DNA of 16,864 bases, taken from the NCBI GenBank assembly GCA_017613595.1, contig JAGADM010000052.1:1-16864 (forward strand), in the 5' to 3' direction. The notes under the pieces were generated by a model. It was given only the letters and a program-made list of their open reading frames with translations, had not been told where the DNA came from and searched no databases. The DNA is from Lachnospiraceae bacterium. GTDB taxonomy: Bacteria; Bacillota_A; Clostridia; Lachnospirales; Lachnospiraceae. The stretch's first letter is position 1. Every line of letters begins with the position of its first letter. Shown one piece after another: positions 6,790 to 14,610 of the stretch. Position numbers and translations under genes: made by a program.

Positions 6790-8640
6790 ATGGAGCAAAA
6801 GAAAGACGACGCAATCCCGCGGGGAAGGGCAATCAGGAATAACCTGTTCGCGCTGAAGCTTCTCTACAGGATCTGTCCGTCCCTGACCGTGCATGAAGGC
6901 ATAGCCAGGTTCCTCGGCTACTTTGAATGGCTGTTTTACAGCGCATTTTTCATGCGGCACGTAATCAACGCCATGCAGGAAGAGCAGCCGTTTACAACAA
7001 TTCTGATCTATATCATTGTCGTAGTTGTCGTCTACGGCGCGATGTCTCTTTACGAGAGCATCTTAAACGGCCGGATATATCCGGTCGCATACGCGGTTGT
7101 GAACCGCGGTCTGTACCGCATTCTGTTCCGCAAGGCGCGGAACGTGGAACTCGGGTGTTTTGAGAACAGTAAATTCTATGACCGATACACATTGGCGATG
7201 GAAAATGCGGACACCCGCCTGATCAGCACTTCACAGGCGCTATTCAAGACGTTCTTCGGAGCGATTGCGAGCGTCTGCGCATTTGTCTTTATGTATCAGA
7301 TCGATCCGATCTCTGTTTTGTTCATCCTCTTCCCGATTATCGGAAACTTCATCTTTAACCGGATGATCAGCCGGATCGACTATAAGAGAAACAAGGACAT
7401 GGCGCCGCACAACCGGCGGATTGCGTATATCAACCGCGTGATGTATCTTCCGGATTATGCGAAGGAGATGCGGCTCTCGGGCGTATTTTCCCTGATGCGC
7501 AAGCAGTACCGCGACGCAATCGAAGGCGTTTCCAAGGTGACGGAAAAGTACACGAAGCGCGCGGCGGTTCTCCACTGGCTGTACGTTATGTTCACCTTTA
7601 CCTTCATCTTTGAAGGACTGCTGATCTACGGCTCCTACCGTACCTTGGTGAGCCACACGATGACGCTTGCGGAACTGTCGGTCATCACTTCGATGATGGT
7701 TTCGACGACCTGGATCCTGATCGGATTCACGGAGGCGCTTACCGAGCTCTTCAAAAACGGTTTGTTTATCGAATACCTGAGAACGTTCCTCGATTATAAG
7801 GAACAGATTCCCGAAGACCAGACCGGTATCGATCCGGGCACCGAGATTAAGTCGCTGGTTTTCGAAAACGTTTCCTTCTCATATGGGGAGGATGAGGTCA
7901 TCAAAAACCTCAGCATGGAGCTGAACGAAGGAAAGACCTACGCGCTTGTCGGACATAACGGCGCGGGCAAAACGACGCTTATCAAGCTGCTGCTCCGGTT
8001 CTACGATCCGACGGAAGGACGGATCCTTTTAAACGGAAGGGATATCCGCGAATATGACCTTCGGAAGTACCGGAACCTGTTCGCTACGGCGTTCCAGGAC
8101 CACCGGATGTTCTCAATGTCCGTGAAGGACAATGTCGTAATGGGCGAGGACATTCCGAAAGAACTGCAGGAGGAGCGCGTGACGGAGGCATTAAAGCTTT
8201 CGGGCGCTTATGATAAGGTAATGTCTCTTCCGAAGGGAATCGATACAATCCTTACGCGCGAGTTTGATGATCAGGGTGCGGTGCTTTCGGGCGGAGAATT
8301 CCAGAAGATTGTTGTGGCACGGGCGTTCGTGAAGAACTGCCCCATCAAGGTATTTGATGAGCCGAGCAGTGCGCTGGACCCAATCGCGGAGGCGGATCTC
8401 TTCGATAACATTTACGAAACCTGCCGGAAGAATCTGCTCGTATTTATCTCCCACAGACTTTCCTCGGTACAGAACGCGGACTGCGTATACCTGCTGTCCG
8501 ACGGTACCGTGAAGGAAGCGGGAAGCCATAAGGAACTGATGGAGCAGAACGGCATTTACGCGGATATGTACCGGAAGCAGGCCAAGAACTACCTGGCCCT
8601 CACGGACACGGATGTGTCGAAAGGGGGTGTGACGGCATGA
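6790..8640 (+). CDS. ABC exporter half-transporter, first of a pair
   Basis: Integral membrane protein with an exporter-type transmembrane domain (about 1-340) fused to an ATPase domain (about 355-600). Hydrophobic segments include runs near 45-60, 70-88, 155-170, 175-192, 262-282 and 298-315. The ATPase has Walker A GHNGAGKTT (about 388-396), Q-loop FQD, signature LSGGE (about 499-503; usual LSGGQ), Walker B ending in FDEP with the catalytic Glu, and H-loop ISHR (His about 555). Both ATP-site halves look competent. I chose ATG 6790 because the G-rich ribosome site (6773-6782) is 7 bp away; GTG 6787 in the same frame is the alternative. The stop overlaps the next start in ATGA, so translation is coupled. 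Substrate unknown; peptide or drug export is only a family possibility. Confidence 0.9.
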   Translation: MEQKKDDAIPRGRAIRNNLFALKLLYRICPSLTVHEGIARFLGYFEWLFYSAFFMRHVINAMQEEQPFTTILIYIIVVVVVYGAMSLYESILNGRIYPVAYAVVNRGLYRILFRKARNVELGCFENSKFYDRYTLAMENADTRLISTSQALFKTFFGAIASVCAFVFMYQIDPISVLFILFPIIGNFIFNRMISRIDYKRNKDMAPHNRRIAYINRVMYLPDYAKEMRLSGVFSLMRKQYRDAIEGVSKVTEKYTKRAAVLHWLYVMFTFTFIFEGLLIYGSYRTLVSHTMTLAELSVITSMMVSTTWILIGFTEALTELFKNGLFIEYLRTFLDYKEQIPEDQTGIDPGTEIKSLVFENVSFSYGEDEVIKNLSMELNEGKTYALVGHNGAGKTTLIKLLLRFYDPTEGRILLNGRDIREYDLRKYRNLFATAFQDHRMFSMSVKDNVVMGEDIPKELQEERVTEALKLSGAYDKVMSLPKGIDTILTREFDDQGAVLSGGEFQKIVVARAFVKNCPIKVFDEPSSALDPIAEADLFDNIYETCRKNLLVFISHRLSSVQNADCVYLLSDGTVKEAGSHKELMEQNGIYADMYRKQAKNYLALTDTDVSKGGVTA

Positions 8641-10433
8641 AGAAGGTATTAAGCAACCAGTTGTTTTTATGGAAACTCTGTTTCCGTACATGCCCCGCAT
8701 ATATGATCTACTTCCTGTATGACGGTTTCCGTTATCAAGGCGTGATCTTTTTGGAGCACGTGCTCGGCATCCGTTACGTGCTGCACTGCGCGGAGTACGG
8801 AGAACCGTTCAGCAAGGCGTTCTTCTATATCGGACTGATCTTTCTGATCAATCTGCTGCAGATCATTCCGGACGGACTGTTCATCCACGGATGGACTTAC
8901 CGTTCGAAGCCGAAGCTTTATAAGGCTTTGAAGGAACAGATGTTTCAAAAGGCGTCGGAACTCGACCTGAACTGCTATGACGATCCCGATTACTACAACG
9001 ATTTCGTTCTTGCCGTTGCCGAATCGGAAAGTTCGATCGACCGGTTCTTAACGATGTGCAACCGGATCGTGCAGGCACTTACAATCCTGTTCACGACCGG
9101 CGTGTTCTACCTGATGACCGATGCGGCCGGCATTCTGTTCGTGCTTGCTTCATTTGTCCTTCGATTCTTTATTTCGAAGGTATTGAACAAGCTGAATTAT
9201 AAGGTGCGCATCCGTACCAACCCGCTTGTCCGCAAGCGGAATTACGTGAGCCGCGTATTCTACCTGAATGATTTCGCGAAAGAGCTGAGACTTCACCCCG
9301 CTGTGGGCGACCGTCTGGAGGAAGAATTCGCGGAAGCCAATGACGAGATCATAGATGAGCAGAAGAAGGTCGGCGGAAAGCGTTCGGCACTGCTGTTCTC
9401 GAACGGCTATCTTGCCGCGGATTTCATCATGGACGGAATATACATTTCTTACCTGGTGTTCCGTGCGGCCGTGCTTCATGTGATCGATTACAGTAACGCG
9501 GTTGTATTGTTTAACCGTACCGGCAGCTTACGAAGAGGTATGGCGGACCTTGCGGACATCTTCCCGATGGCGCAGGAGAACAGCCTCTATGTCGATAAGA
9601 TCCGCGCATTTCTCGCGTACACGCCGAAGACCGTTAACGAGACCGGCGAAAAGGTGCCTGAGGAGGGCTCCGGAATCCGTCTTGAGCATGTAAGCTTCCG
9701 TTACCGTGAGAACGCAGAGGAAACGCTTAAGGACATCTCCCTTACGGTTAAGCCGGGCGAGAAGATTGCCATCGTCGGCTATAACGGTGCGGGCAAGACG
9801 ACGCTTATCAAACTGCTGATGCGTCTCTACGATCCGACCGAAGGTACGATTTCCTACCATGACCGCGACATCCGCGAGTACCGTACCGAGGACTACCGGC
9901 GCCGCATCGGCGTTGTCTTCCAGGACTACCAGATGTATGCCGCTTCCTTAGCGGAAAATGTGGTGATGGAGAGCGTTCCGGCGGAGGACCTGATCCGAAA
10001 AGGCGAGAAAGTCCGCTCTTCACTGAAACGCGCCGGCTTCGGCGAGCGGCTTGCGTCGCTTCCGCACGGAATCGAAACGCAGGTTACCCGCGAATTCGAC
10101 GAGGAGGGCATCAACTTCTCCGGCGGTGAGAGCCAGAAGATCGCCATCTCTCGTGCTTTCTATAAGAACGCTGACATTCTTGTCATGGACGAGCCTTCGA
10201 GTGCGCTTGACCCGATCGCGGAGTACGAACTCAACAAGGCGATGCACTCGGCGGCAAAGGGAAAGACCGTGTTCTACATTTCCCACCGCCTCTCGACGAC
10301 GAGGGATGCGGACCGTATCCTGATGCTCGAAAAGGGACACATTGTCGAGGAAGGAACGCACGAAAGTCTTTTGAAACTGAACGGACGGTACGCCGCCATG
10401 TGGCGCGTACAGGCGGGCCGTTACAACGCATAA
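8637..10433 (+). CDS. ABC exporter half-transporter, second of a pair
   Basis: A 598-residue membrane-ATPase fusion that most likely pairs with the preceding product as a heterodimeric exporter. The transmembrane domain covers about 15-330, with clear helices near 61-79, 147-180 and 255-290. The ATPase domain shows Walker A GYNGAGKTT (381-389), Q-loop Gln429, signature FSGGE (494-498), Walker B ILVMDEP with Glu519 and H-loop His550. The distinctive SGGE-QK form of the signature is shared with its partner, which supports a common origin by duplication. The catalytic Glu is kept in both halves, unlike heterodimers with one dead site. It starts inside the stop of the upstream gene (ATGA) and ends at a strong terminator. 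No peptide precursor, processing enzyme or immunity gene is visible nearby, so the cargo cannot be inferred. Confidence 0.9.
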   Translation: MKKVLSNQLFLWKLCFRTCPAYMIYFLYDGFRYQGVIFLEHVLGIRYVLHCAEYGEPFSKAFFYIGLIFLINLLQIIPDGLFIHGWTYRSKPKLYKALKEQMFQKASELDLNCYDDPDYYNDFVLAVAESESSIDRFLTMCNRIVQALTILFTTGVFYLMTDAAGILFVLASFVLRFFISKVLNKLNYKVRIRTNPLVRKRNYVSRVFYLNDFAKELRLHPAVGDRLEEEFAEANDEIIDEQKKVGGKRSALLFSNGYLAADFIMDGIYISYLVFRAAVLHVIDYSNAVVLFNRTGSLRRGMADLADIFPMAQENSLYVDKIRAFLAYTPKTVNETGEKVPEEGSGIRLEHVSFRYRENAEETLKDISLTVKPGEKIAIVGYNGAGKTTLIKLLMRLYDPTEGTISYHDRDIREYRTEDYRRRIGVVFQDYQMYAASLAENVVMESVPAEDLIRKGEKVRSSLKRAGFGERLASLPHGIETQVTREFDEEGINFSGGESQKIAISRAFYKNADILVMDEPSSALDPIAEYELNKAMHSAAKGKTVFYISHRLSTTRDADRILMLEKGHIVEEGTHESLLKLNGRYAAMWRVQAGRYNA

Positions 10434-10442
10434 GGATAACCG

Positions 10443-10475
10443 AAAAGGAACCGCTCAACCGACGGTTCCTTTTTC
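10443..10475 (+). terminator. intrinsic terminator of the ABC exporter operon
   Basis: AAAAGGAACCG (10443-10453) pairs perfectly with CGGTTCCTTTT (10463-10473) around a 9-nt loop, ending in TTTTT. It begins 9 bp after the stop codon. The A-tract on the left arm may let it work on the other strand too. Confidence 0.88.
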
Positions 10476-10508
10476 GTTTACGGAGAGAGTTTTTTACGTG
10501 AAAATGTG

Positions 10509-10537
10509 TTGCGCAAGGGGTAAATTTGTGTTACATT
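10509..10537 (+). promoter_or_regulatory. possible extended -10 promoter for the zinc-ribbon gene
   Basis: TTGCGC (10509-10514), a 17-bp spacer and TACATT (10532-10537), preceded by TGT in the position of an extended -10 (TGn). The boxes are weaker than others in this window, but the spacing is exact and the preceding operon is closed by a terminator, so some promoter is needed here. Confidence 0.45.
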
Positions 10538-10604
10538 TCAATTAGCGGGCAACCGCCGGAATGATAGTAGCAAAGAGTTGTTCACATAAGACTGGGAGGG
10601 TGAC

Positions 10605-12284
10605 ATGAAGATAGTATGTCCTGCATGCGGAAAGGAAACCGAAAGCGGTTTTATGTTCTGCATGATGTGCGGCGCTAAGATCGGCGAGATCGATACGGCG
10701 CCTGCGGCAGAGGAGATGAAGGAGGAGATTGCCGAAGCGGCGGCGGAAGTTTCGGCCGCAGCGGAGGAAGTAATTACAGATGCCGATGAGACGATAGCGG
10801 AGGCTGTTTCGGATACCGTCACGGAAGCGGAAACTGCGGTAAGCGAAGCGGTGGAGACAGTAGCGGAAGCGGAGACTGCAGTGAGCGGAGCGGCGGAGAC
10901 TGTTACGGAAGGCATGGCGGAAGCAGAAGAGACCGTTTCGGAATCGATTTCGAATGTAACGGAGACCGTTACGGAAGCAGCGGAAACGGTGACAGAGACC
11001 GTTGCGGGTGCCGTTCCTGCCGCGAACCTTGTTCAGACACCTTCCGAACCGGTTCCGGCTGCAGTTCAGAAGCCTGCCGAACCGGCAGCACCGGTATCTC
11101 CGATTTACGGATATGACGCCGGTGTTTACGGAAGCGCCACGGTTGCGGTATTCCCGCCTTCGGGAACAGAGGAGCCTAAGACGGTTCAGCCCGAGGTACA
11201 GCCGCAGCAGAATTATAATAATGTTTACCAACAGAATACCGGTTACCAGCAGCCGTACAGCCAGCCGTATCAGCAGCCGTACAGCCAGCAGCCGACGTAT
11301 AACGGGCAGTATCAGCAGGGATATGTACCGCCGTATACGACACCGTACCAGCAGCAGGCCGCGCCGGTGAAGAAAAAGAAGCTCGGCTTCGGCCGCAGGG
11401 TTCTGGCGTTCTTCCTCTGCTTTGTCCTGTTCTTATGCGGGCTGGTATCACTTCTCGTATTCGGTATCCGCAAGGCCCTTTCCGTGGAAAACCTGACCGA
11501 GGCGGTTGTTGATGCATCCGCGATTGCCAAGATCGATGTCAGTGACCTGACCGGTAATAAAGCGGATAAAGGAAAGACGGTTGCCGCATACATTCTCGAA
11601 CAGATTCCCGAAGAGCAGCGGGCACTGTATCCTGAGATTAACGAAGATAACATTAATGAACTCCTGAACGACAAGAGCGTGCAGAAGATGATTTCCGGAA
11701 CACTCGACGGATTCGTGGAGTACCTTTCCGGTGAGGAAGACGAGTTCCGGATTGATGCCGATAAGATCGTGAAGATTCTTGAGGATAACGCAGACACGAT
11801 CGAACAGTATACCGGTAAGGAACTCAAGAAGGAAGACTACGATGCGATCCGCAAGGAGATTGATACCTTCAATGAAGAAGAAATGGCAAATATTCCGGAC
11901 CGCGCGGGAGAATCCTTCTCGAAGGGTATGAAGTTCATCCGGTTCTTCTTCTCCGATACACTGCTTTATATCCTTTACGGTATCACAGGCTTCTTCGTGC
12001 TGCTTGTATTCCTGGCGTGCGGACGGTTTGTTGACAGCAGCCTGATCCATGTCGGCGTGACCGGTTCCCTTGTGGGAGGTCTTGTATTCGGCGGCATTAC
12101 TATCGGCCGCGTTGCCATCGAGGAATTTGCCGAGAATCAGATCGGCGAACAATATATTGAAATGCTGCGAAAAGCATTGTTCACGCATTTCGAGAAGGCC
12201 GGACTTGTCGTTCTGTGCGCAGGCGTAGGTACGATCATCATCGGAATCATTTGGAAGATTGTACGTTTCAGTATGTCCGAATAA
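10605..12284 (+). CDS. zinc-ribbon membrane protein with low-complexity linker, function unknown
   Basis: A 559-residue protein I cannot assign to a function. An N-terminal zinc ribbon has Cys5/Cys8 (CPACG) and Cys19/Cys22 (CMMCG). Residues about 35-138 are almost only Ala, Glu, Thr, Val and Ser, with a 14-residue near-repeat (AEAETAVSEAVETV type), probably long amphipathic helices. Residues about 195-252 are rich in Gln, Tyr and Pro (QPYSQPYQQPYSQQ). After KKKK comes a first membrane helix (about 266-288), an acidic, probably extracellular, helical domain (about 290-445), then three helices (about 451-472, 484-503, 532-551). The ribosome site GGGAGGG (10594-10600) fixes the ATG. The fused ABC gene follows 12 bp later, so the two may be one operon. 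The ribbon and the linker are predicted cytosolic. Confidence 0.8.
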   Translation: MKIVCPACGKETESGFMFCMMCGAKIGEIDTAPAAEEMKEEIAEAAAEVSAAAEEVITDADETIAEAVSDTVTEAETAVSEAVETVAEAETAVSGAAETVTEGMAEAEETVSESISNVTETVTEAAETVTETVAGAVPAANLVQTPSEPVPAAVQKPAEPAAPVSPIYGYDAGVYGSATVAVFPPSGTEEPKTVQPEVQPQQNYNNVYQQNTGYQQPYSQPYQQPYSQQPTYNGQYQQGYVPPYTTPYQQQAAPVKKKKLGFGRRVLAFFLCFVLFLCGLVSLLVFGIRKALSVENLTEAVVDASAIAKIDVSDLTGNKADKGKTVAAYILEQIPEEQRALYPEINEDNINELLNDKSVQKMISGTLDGFVEYLSGEEDEFRIDADKIVKILEDNADTIEQYTGKELKKEDYDAIRKEIDTFNEEEMANIPDRAGESFSKGMKFIRFFFSDTLLYILYGITGFFVLLVFLACGRFVDSSLIHVGVTGSLVGGLVFGGITIGRVAIEEFAENQIGEQYIEMLRKALFTHFEKAGLVVLCAGVGTIIIGIIWKIVRFSMSE

Positions 12285-12296
12285 GGAGTAACTTCT

Positions 12297-13835
12297 TTGA
12301 AAAAGTGGAAGAAACCGATTTTAACCGCGGCCGCGGTCCTGTTGTGGATCGGGCTGTGGGAACTCGCTGCGTACCGGCTGAATAAGCCGGTATTGCTGCC
12401 TTATCCCGCGGCGGTGTTCCGTACGCTCGGGAAAATGTTACGCGACAAAGCGTTCCTTGATGTGATTTGGGGAAGCTTCCGGCATGTGACGGCCGGATTT
12501 CTGATCGCGCTCGCAGCAGGACTGGTGCTCGCGGTCATAAGCAGTATGAGCGAAGTCATCGAAATCCTTTTGATGCCGGGCGTAAAGCTCGTCAAGACGG
12601 TTCCGGTCGTTTCGTTTATCATTCTGCTGCTCTTTTTCGTGAAGCCGGAGAAGATCGGGCTTGTCATCTCGCTTCTGATGGTATTTCCGGTCGTTTACGA
12701 AAATGTAAAGAAGGGAATCAGCGGGACCGACAGCCGGCTCAGGGAAGCCGCGCAGGTATTCCGCATTCCGTTTTTCAAACGGCTTTCCTGCATGATCATT
12801 CCGGCTATGATCCCGTATACGACGGCGGCATGCTCGGCGGGACTGAGCCTTTGCTGGAAGGCGGGAATCGCCGCGGAGCTGATCGCGCAGTCCCCGAAAT
12901 CCATCGGCCATGAACTGTATTATTCGAAACTGTATGTTGACGCGGAAGGCGTCTTCGCCTGGACGATCATCATTATTGCGGTCAGCGTATTATTCGAAAA
13001 ACTGTTTCTTGTCCTTTTTCGTCTGCTGACGGTATCCTTCAGCAACCCGACGCTTTGGAAACATCGCGGAAGGCTCATACGGTTCCTGCTGTGGGGAAGC
13101 ACGGCGGAGGCGAAAGAAGAATCCGAAAAAGCCGCGGAGGGAAATGCTGCAGCTAACACTGCGGAGGAGAATACCGGATCCGAAGAAACCCTGCTGCCCG
13201 TGAACACGTCGGAAACCCCTGCGGAATCGGTTGCGAAGGCGGGCTCTCCGGTCTGCGAGCTTCAGCATGTGGACAAATACTATGACGGCCGCACCGTTCT
13301 TTCGGATATCAGCCTGAAACTGATGCCCGGCACCGTAACAATCCTTTCCGGACCGTCCGGAATCGGAAAGACAACACTTTTACGGATCCTTCTCGGATTG
13401 ACGGAACCGGATAAGGGCAGCGTTTCGAGAGCGGATGGAACGGTAACTTCGGCGGTATTCCAGGAGAACCGGCTGTTCGAGCAGCTGTCCGCCTCGAAGA
13501 ACGTGCGGATCGTGCCGAACGGACCGGACCGCATAGAGGCACAGGAACTTCTTGCCCGTGCCGGGATTACGGAAACCGAAGGAAAGCCGGTGTCTGCATT
13601 TTCCGGCGGAATGAAGAGAAGGGTTGCCTGGTGCCGCGCACTGGCGGTTCCGTCGCAGTTACTTCTGTTAGATGAACCGTTTACCGGTCTGGATGAAGCC
13701 AAGAAAGATGCCATGATCCGTCTTCTCAGGGAGCGGAAGAATGATAACGCAATTGTTATTGTGACGCATAATCCGTCAGAAATCGAGAAAATTGCAAAGT
13801 GTTTTGCAAACGTTGAAACGGTTCGGCTGGGATAA
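12297..13835 (+). CDS. single-chain ABC importer: SsuC/TauC-type permease fused to ATPase
   Basis: A 512-residue fusion of two normally separate subunits. The permease half (about 1-245) has hydrophobic segments near 8-26, 64-82, 103-117, 119-134 and 218-242, and the cytoplasmic EAA loop (REAAQVFRIPFFKRL, 149-163), which contacts the ATPase; it resembles permeases for sulfonates, taurine, nitrate or pyrimidine precursors. A charged Ala/Glu linker (about 268-315) leads to the ATPase half: Walker A GPSGIGKTT (352-360), Q-loop FQE (388-390), signature FSGGM (435-439), Walker B LLLLDEP with Glu460, H-loop THN (His491). All catalytic residues are present. The start is TTG at 12297, chosen because AAGGAG (12283-12288) lies 8 bp upstream and the permease begins at once. 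No substrate-binding protein is in the window, so the ligand is unknown. Confidence 0.88.
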   Translation: MKKWKKPILTAAAVLLWIGLWELAAYRLNKPVLLPYPAAVFRTLGKMLRDKAFLDVIWGSFRHVTAGFLIALAAGLVLAVISSMSEVIEILLMPGVKLVKTVPVVSFIILLLFFVKPEKIGLVISLLMVFPVVYENVKKGISGTDSRLREAAQVFRIPFFKRLSCMIIPAMIPYTTAACSAGLSLCWKAGIAAELIAQSPKSIGHELYYSKLYVDAEGVFAWTIIIIAVSVLFEKLFLVLFRLLTVSFSNPTLWKHRGRLIRFLLWGSTAEAKEESEKAAEGNAAANTAEENTGSEETLLPVNTSETPAESVAKAGSPVCELQHVDKYYDGRTVLSDISLKLMPGTVTILSGPSGIGKTTLLRILLGLTEPDKGSVSRADGTVTSAVFQENRLFEQLSASKNVRIVPNGPDRIEAQELLARAGITETEGKPVSAFSGGMKRRVAWCRALAVPSQLLLLDEPFTGLDEAKKDAMIRLLRERKNDNAIVIVTHNPSEIEKIAKCFANVETVRLG

Positions 13836-13856
13836 AAAGTCCGGAAAAGGAACGCA

Positions 13857-13917
13857 ATTCTGACAATTTGCCCGAAAATGTAGCAAAATAGAAAGAAAAT
13901 ACGCAAATTGTCAGAAT
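13857..13917. repeat. 15-bp perfect inverted repeat
   Basis: ATTCTGACAATTTGC (13857-13871) is repeated inverted at 13903-13917, with a 31-nt A-rich loop between. GTTTTAATATAATT follows the right arm. It may be the terminator of the fused ABC gene (AT-rich stem, large loop), or an operator lying about 57 bp before the next -35 box. A related half-site, GCAAAATTGTATTGAC, sits at 13963-13978 and overlaps that promoter. Confidence 0.6.
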
Positions 13918-13973
13918 GTTTTAATATAATTGGCAAAATAAGAAATAATTTAGCACAAAACGGCAAAATTGTA

Positions 13974-14002
13974 TTGACAAATATAATGCCCGGTGGTAAA
14001 GT
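13974..14002 (+). promoter_or_regulatory. strong promoter of the putative non-coding RNA
   Basis: TTGACA (13974-13979), a 17-bp spacer whose end supplies an extended -10 TGG (13994-13996), and TAAAGT (13997-14002). Predicted start near 14009. No open reading frame with a credible ribosome site and length follows for 700 bp, so this promoter appears to drive an RNA. Confidence 0.7.
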
Positions 14003-14088
14003 ATAGACAACAAAAGAAGAGAAACCAATCCGAAAGAACTAACGGATGGGCCGAGAAAAGGCCAATAAAAACGGAAGAGGTGAGACCG

Positions 14089-14097
14089 ATGTACTAA
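14089..14097 (+). other. start-stop element: ribosome site plus ATG-TAC-TAA
   Basis: AGAGGTGA (14076-14083) is a near-perfect Shine-Dalgarno, 5 bp before ATG TAC TAA, a two-codon frame. The surrounding 16 nt, AGACCGATGTACTAAG (14083-14098), recur with one change at 14556-14571, near the 3' end of the same putative RNA. It could be a ribosome-loading element, or a structural sequence that only looks like one. Confidence 0.3.
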
Positions 14098-14264
14098 GCA
14101 GTGACCGATCATAATGACGGACAAAGGCTGGTTAACAAAACTGAAAACACCGATAAAGGATGGTAAACTCCAATGGGACACCGGACATAATCTGAAGATA
14201 ACGAAGTGTAAAATGAAAGCAGAGTTAAATCAGTCATTCATATAGATTGGAAATAAATCAGGAA

Positions 14265-14587
14265 GGTACACTCCAATGGGAACGTAAATTGGTCTACATA
14301 AAAAGCAATATCACGAAAGGCAGGTACAGTCCAAAGGACAACTAAACTGAACTACCCAAAACGATATTATGAAAGGTAGGTATACTCCAAAGGAATAGTT
14401 AATTGACCCACCTAAAACGATATTATGAAAGGCAGGTATACTCCAAAGGATACCTAAATTGACCCACCTAAAAACGATATTATGAAAGGCAGGTACACTC
14501 CAACAAAAACATAAGTTGATCCACCTAATCATAATGTTAAAGAAATGGATGGTACAGACCAATGTACTAAGTTGAGTGAACTACATA
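14265..14587 (+). repeat. six tandem 56-59-bp imperfect repeats, each a potential hairpin
   Basis: Units begin with GGTA at 14265, 14323, 14379, 14435, 14492 and 14551; a looser copy starts at 14162. The shared core is GGTAYACTCCAA, then a loop ending in TAA, a TTG-containing arm, a TACC or ACC arm, and a linker like AAAACGATATTATGAAAGG. Each unit can fold as an outer GGT(A)/(T)ACC stem plus an inner stem, and inner pairs change together: CCAAT/ATTGG in unit 1, CAGT/ACTG in unit 2, CAA/TTG in units 3 and 4, CAAC/GTTG in unit 5. This compensation supports selection on RNA structure. Confidence 0.8.
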
Positions 14588-14610
14588 TAAAAAATTCTAT
14601 AAAAGATTAA

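Noticed and set aside
10542..11231. Minus-strand Arg/Asn-rich open frame of 229 codons opposite the zinc-ribbon gene
   Set aside because: It is the antisense of the Ala/Glu-rich repeats, which avoid stops on the other strand. It has no domain and no ribosome site.
13921..14181. Minus-strand open frame of 86 codons across the 5' part of the putative RNA
   Set aside because: It crosses the RNA promoter, has no ribosome site and no recognisable domain. It is explained by the A-rich plus strand.
14311..14562. Minus-strand open frame of 83 codons across the tandem repeats, with a repeated FHNIV-type motif
   Set aside because: The apparent protein repeat follows from repeats whose length is near a multiple of three. 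There is no ribosome site or minus-strand promoter, the composition is very hydrophobic and the compensatory stem changes fit a plus-strand RNA better.
14265..14587. CRISPR array
   Set aside because: The period of 56-59 bp is suggestive, but the copies diverge from each other, the intervening DNA is itself conserved between units, there are no unique spacers and no cas genes are present.
14265..14587. Iterons of a replication origin or a plasmid fragment
   Set aside because: There is no Rep gene, no DnaA-box cluster, and the surrounding genes are ordinary chromosomal functions. The paired base changes favour RNA structure.
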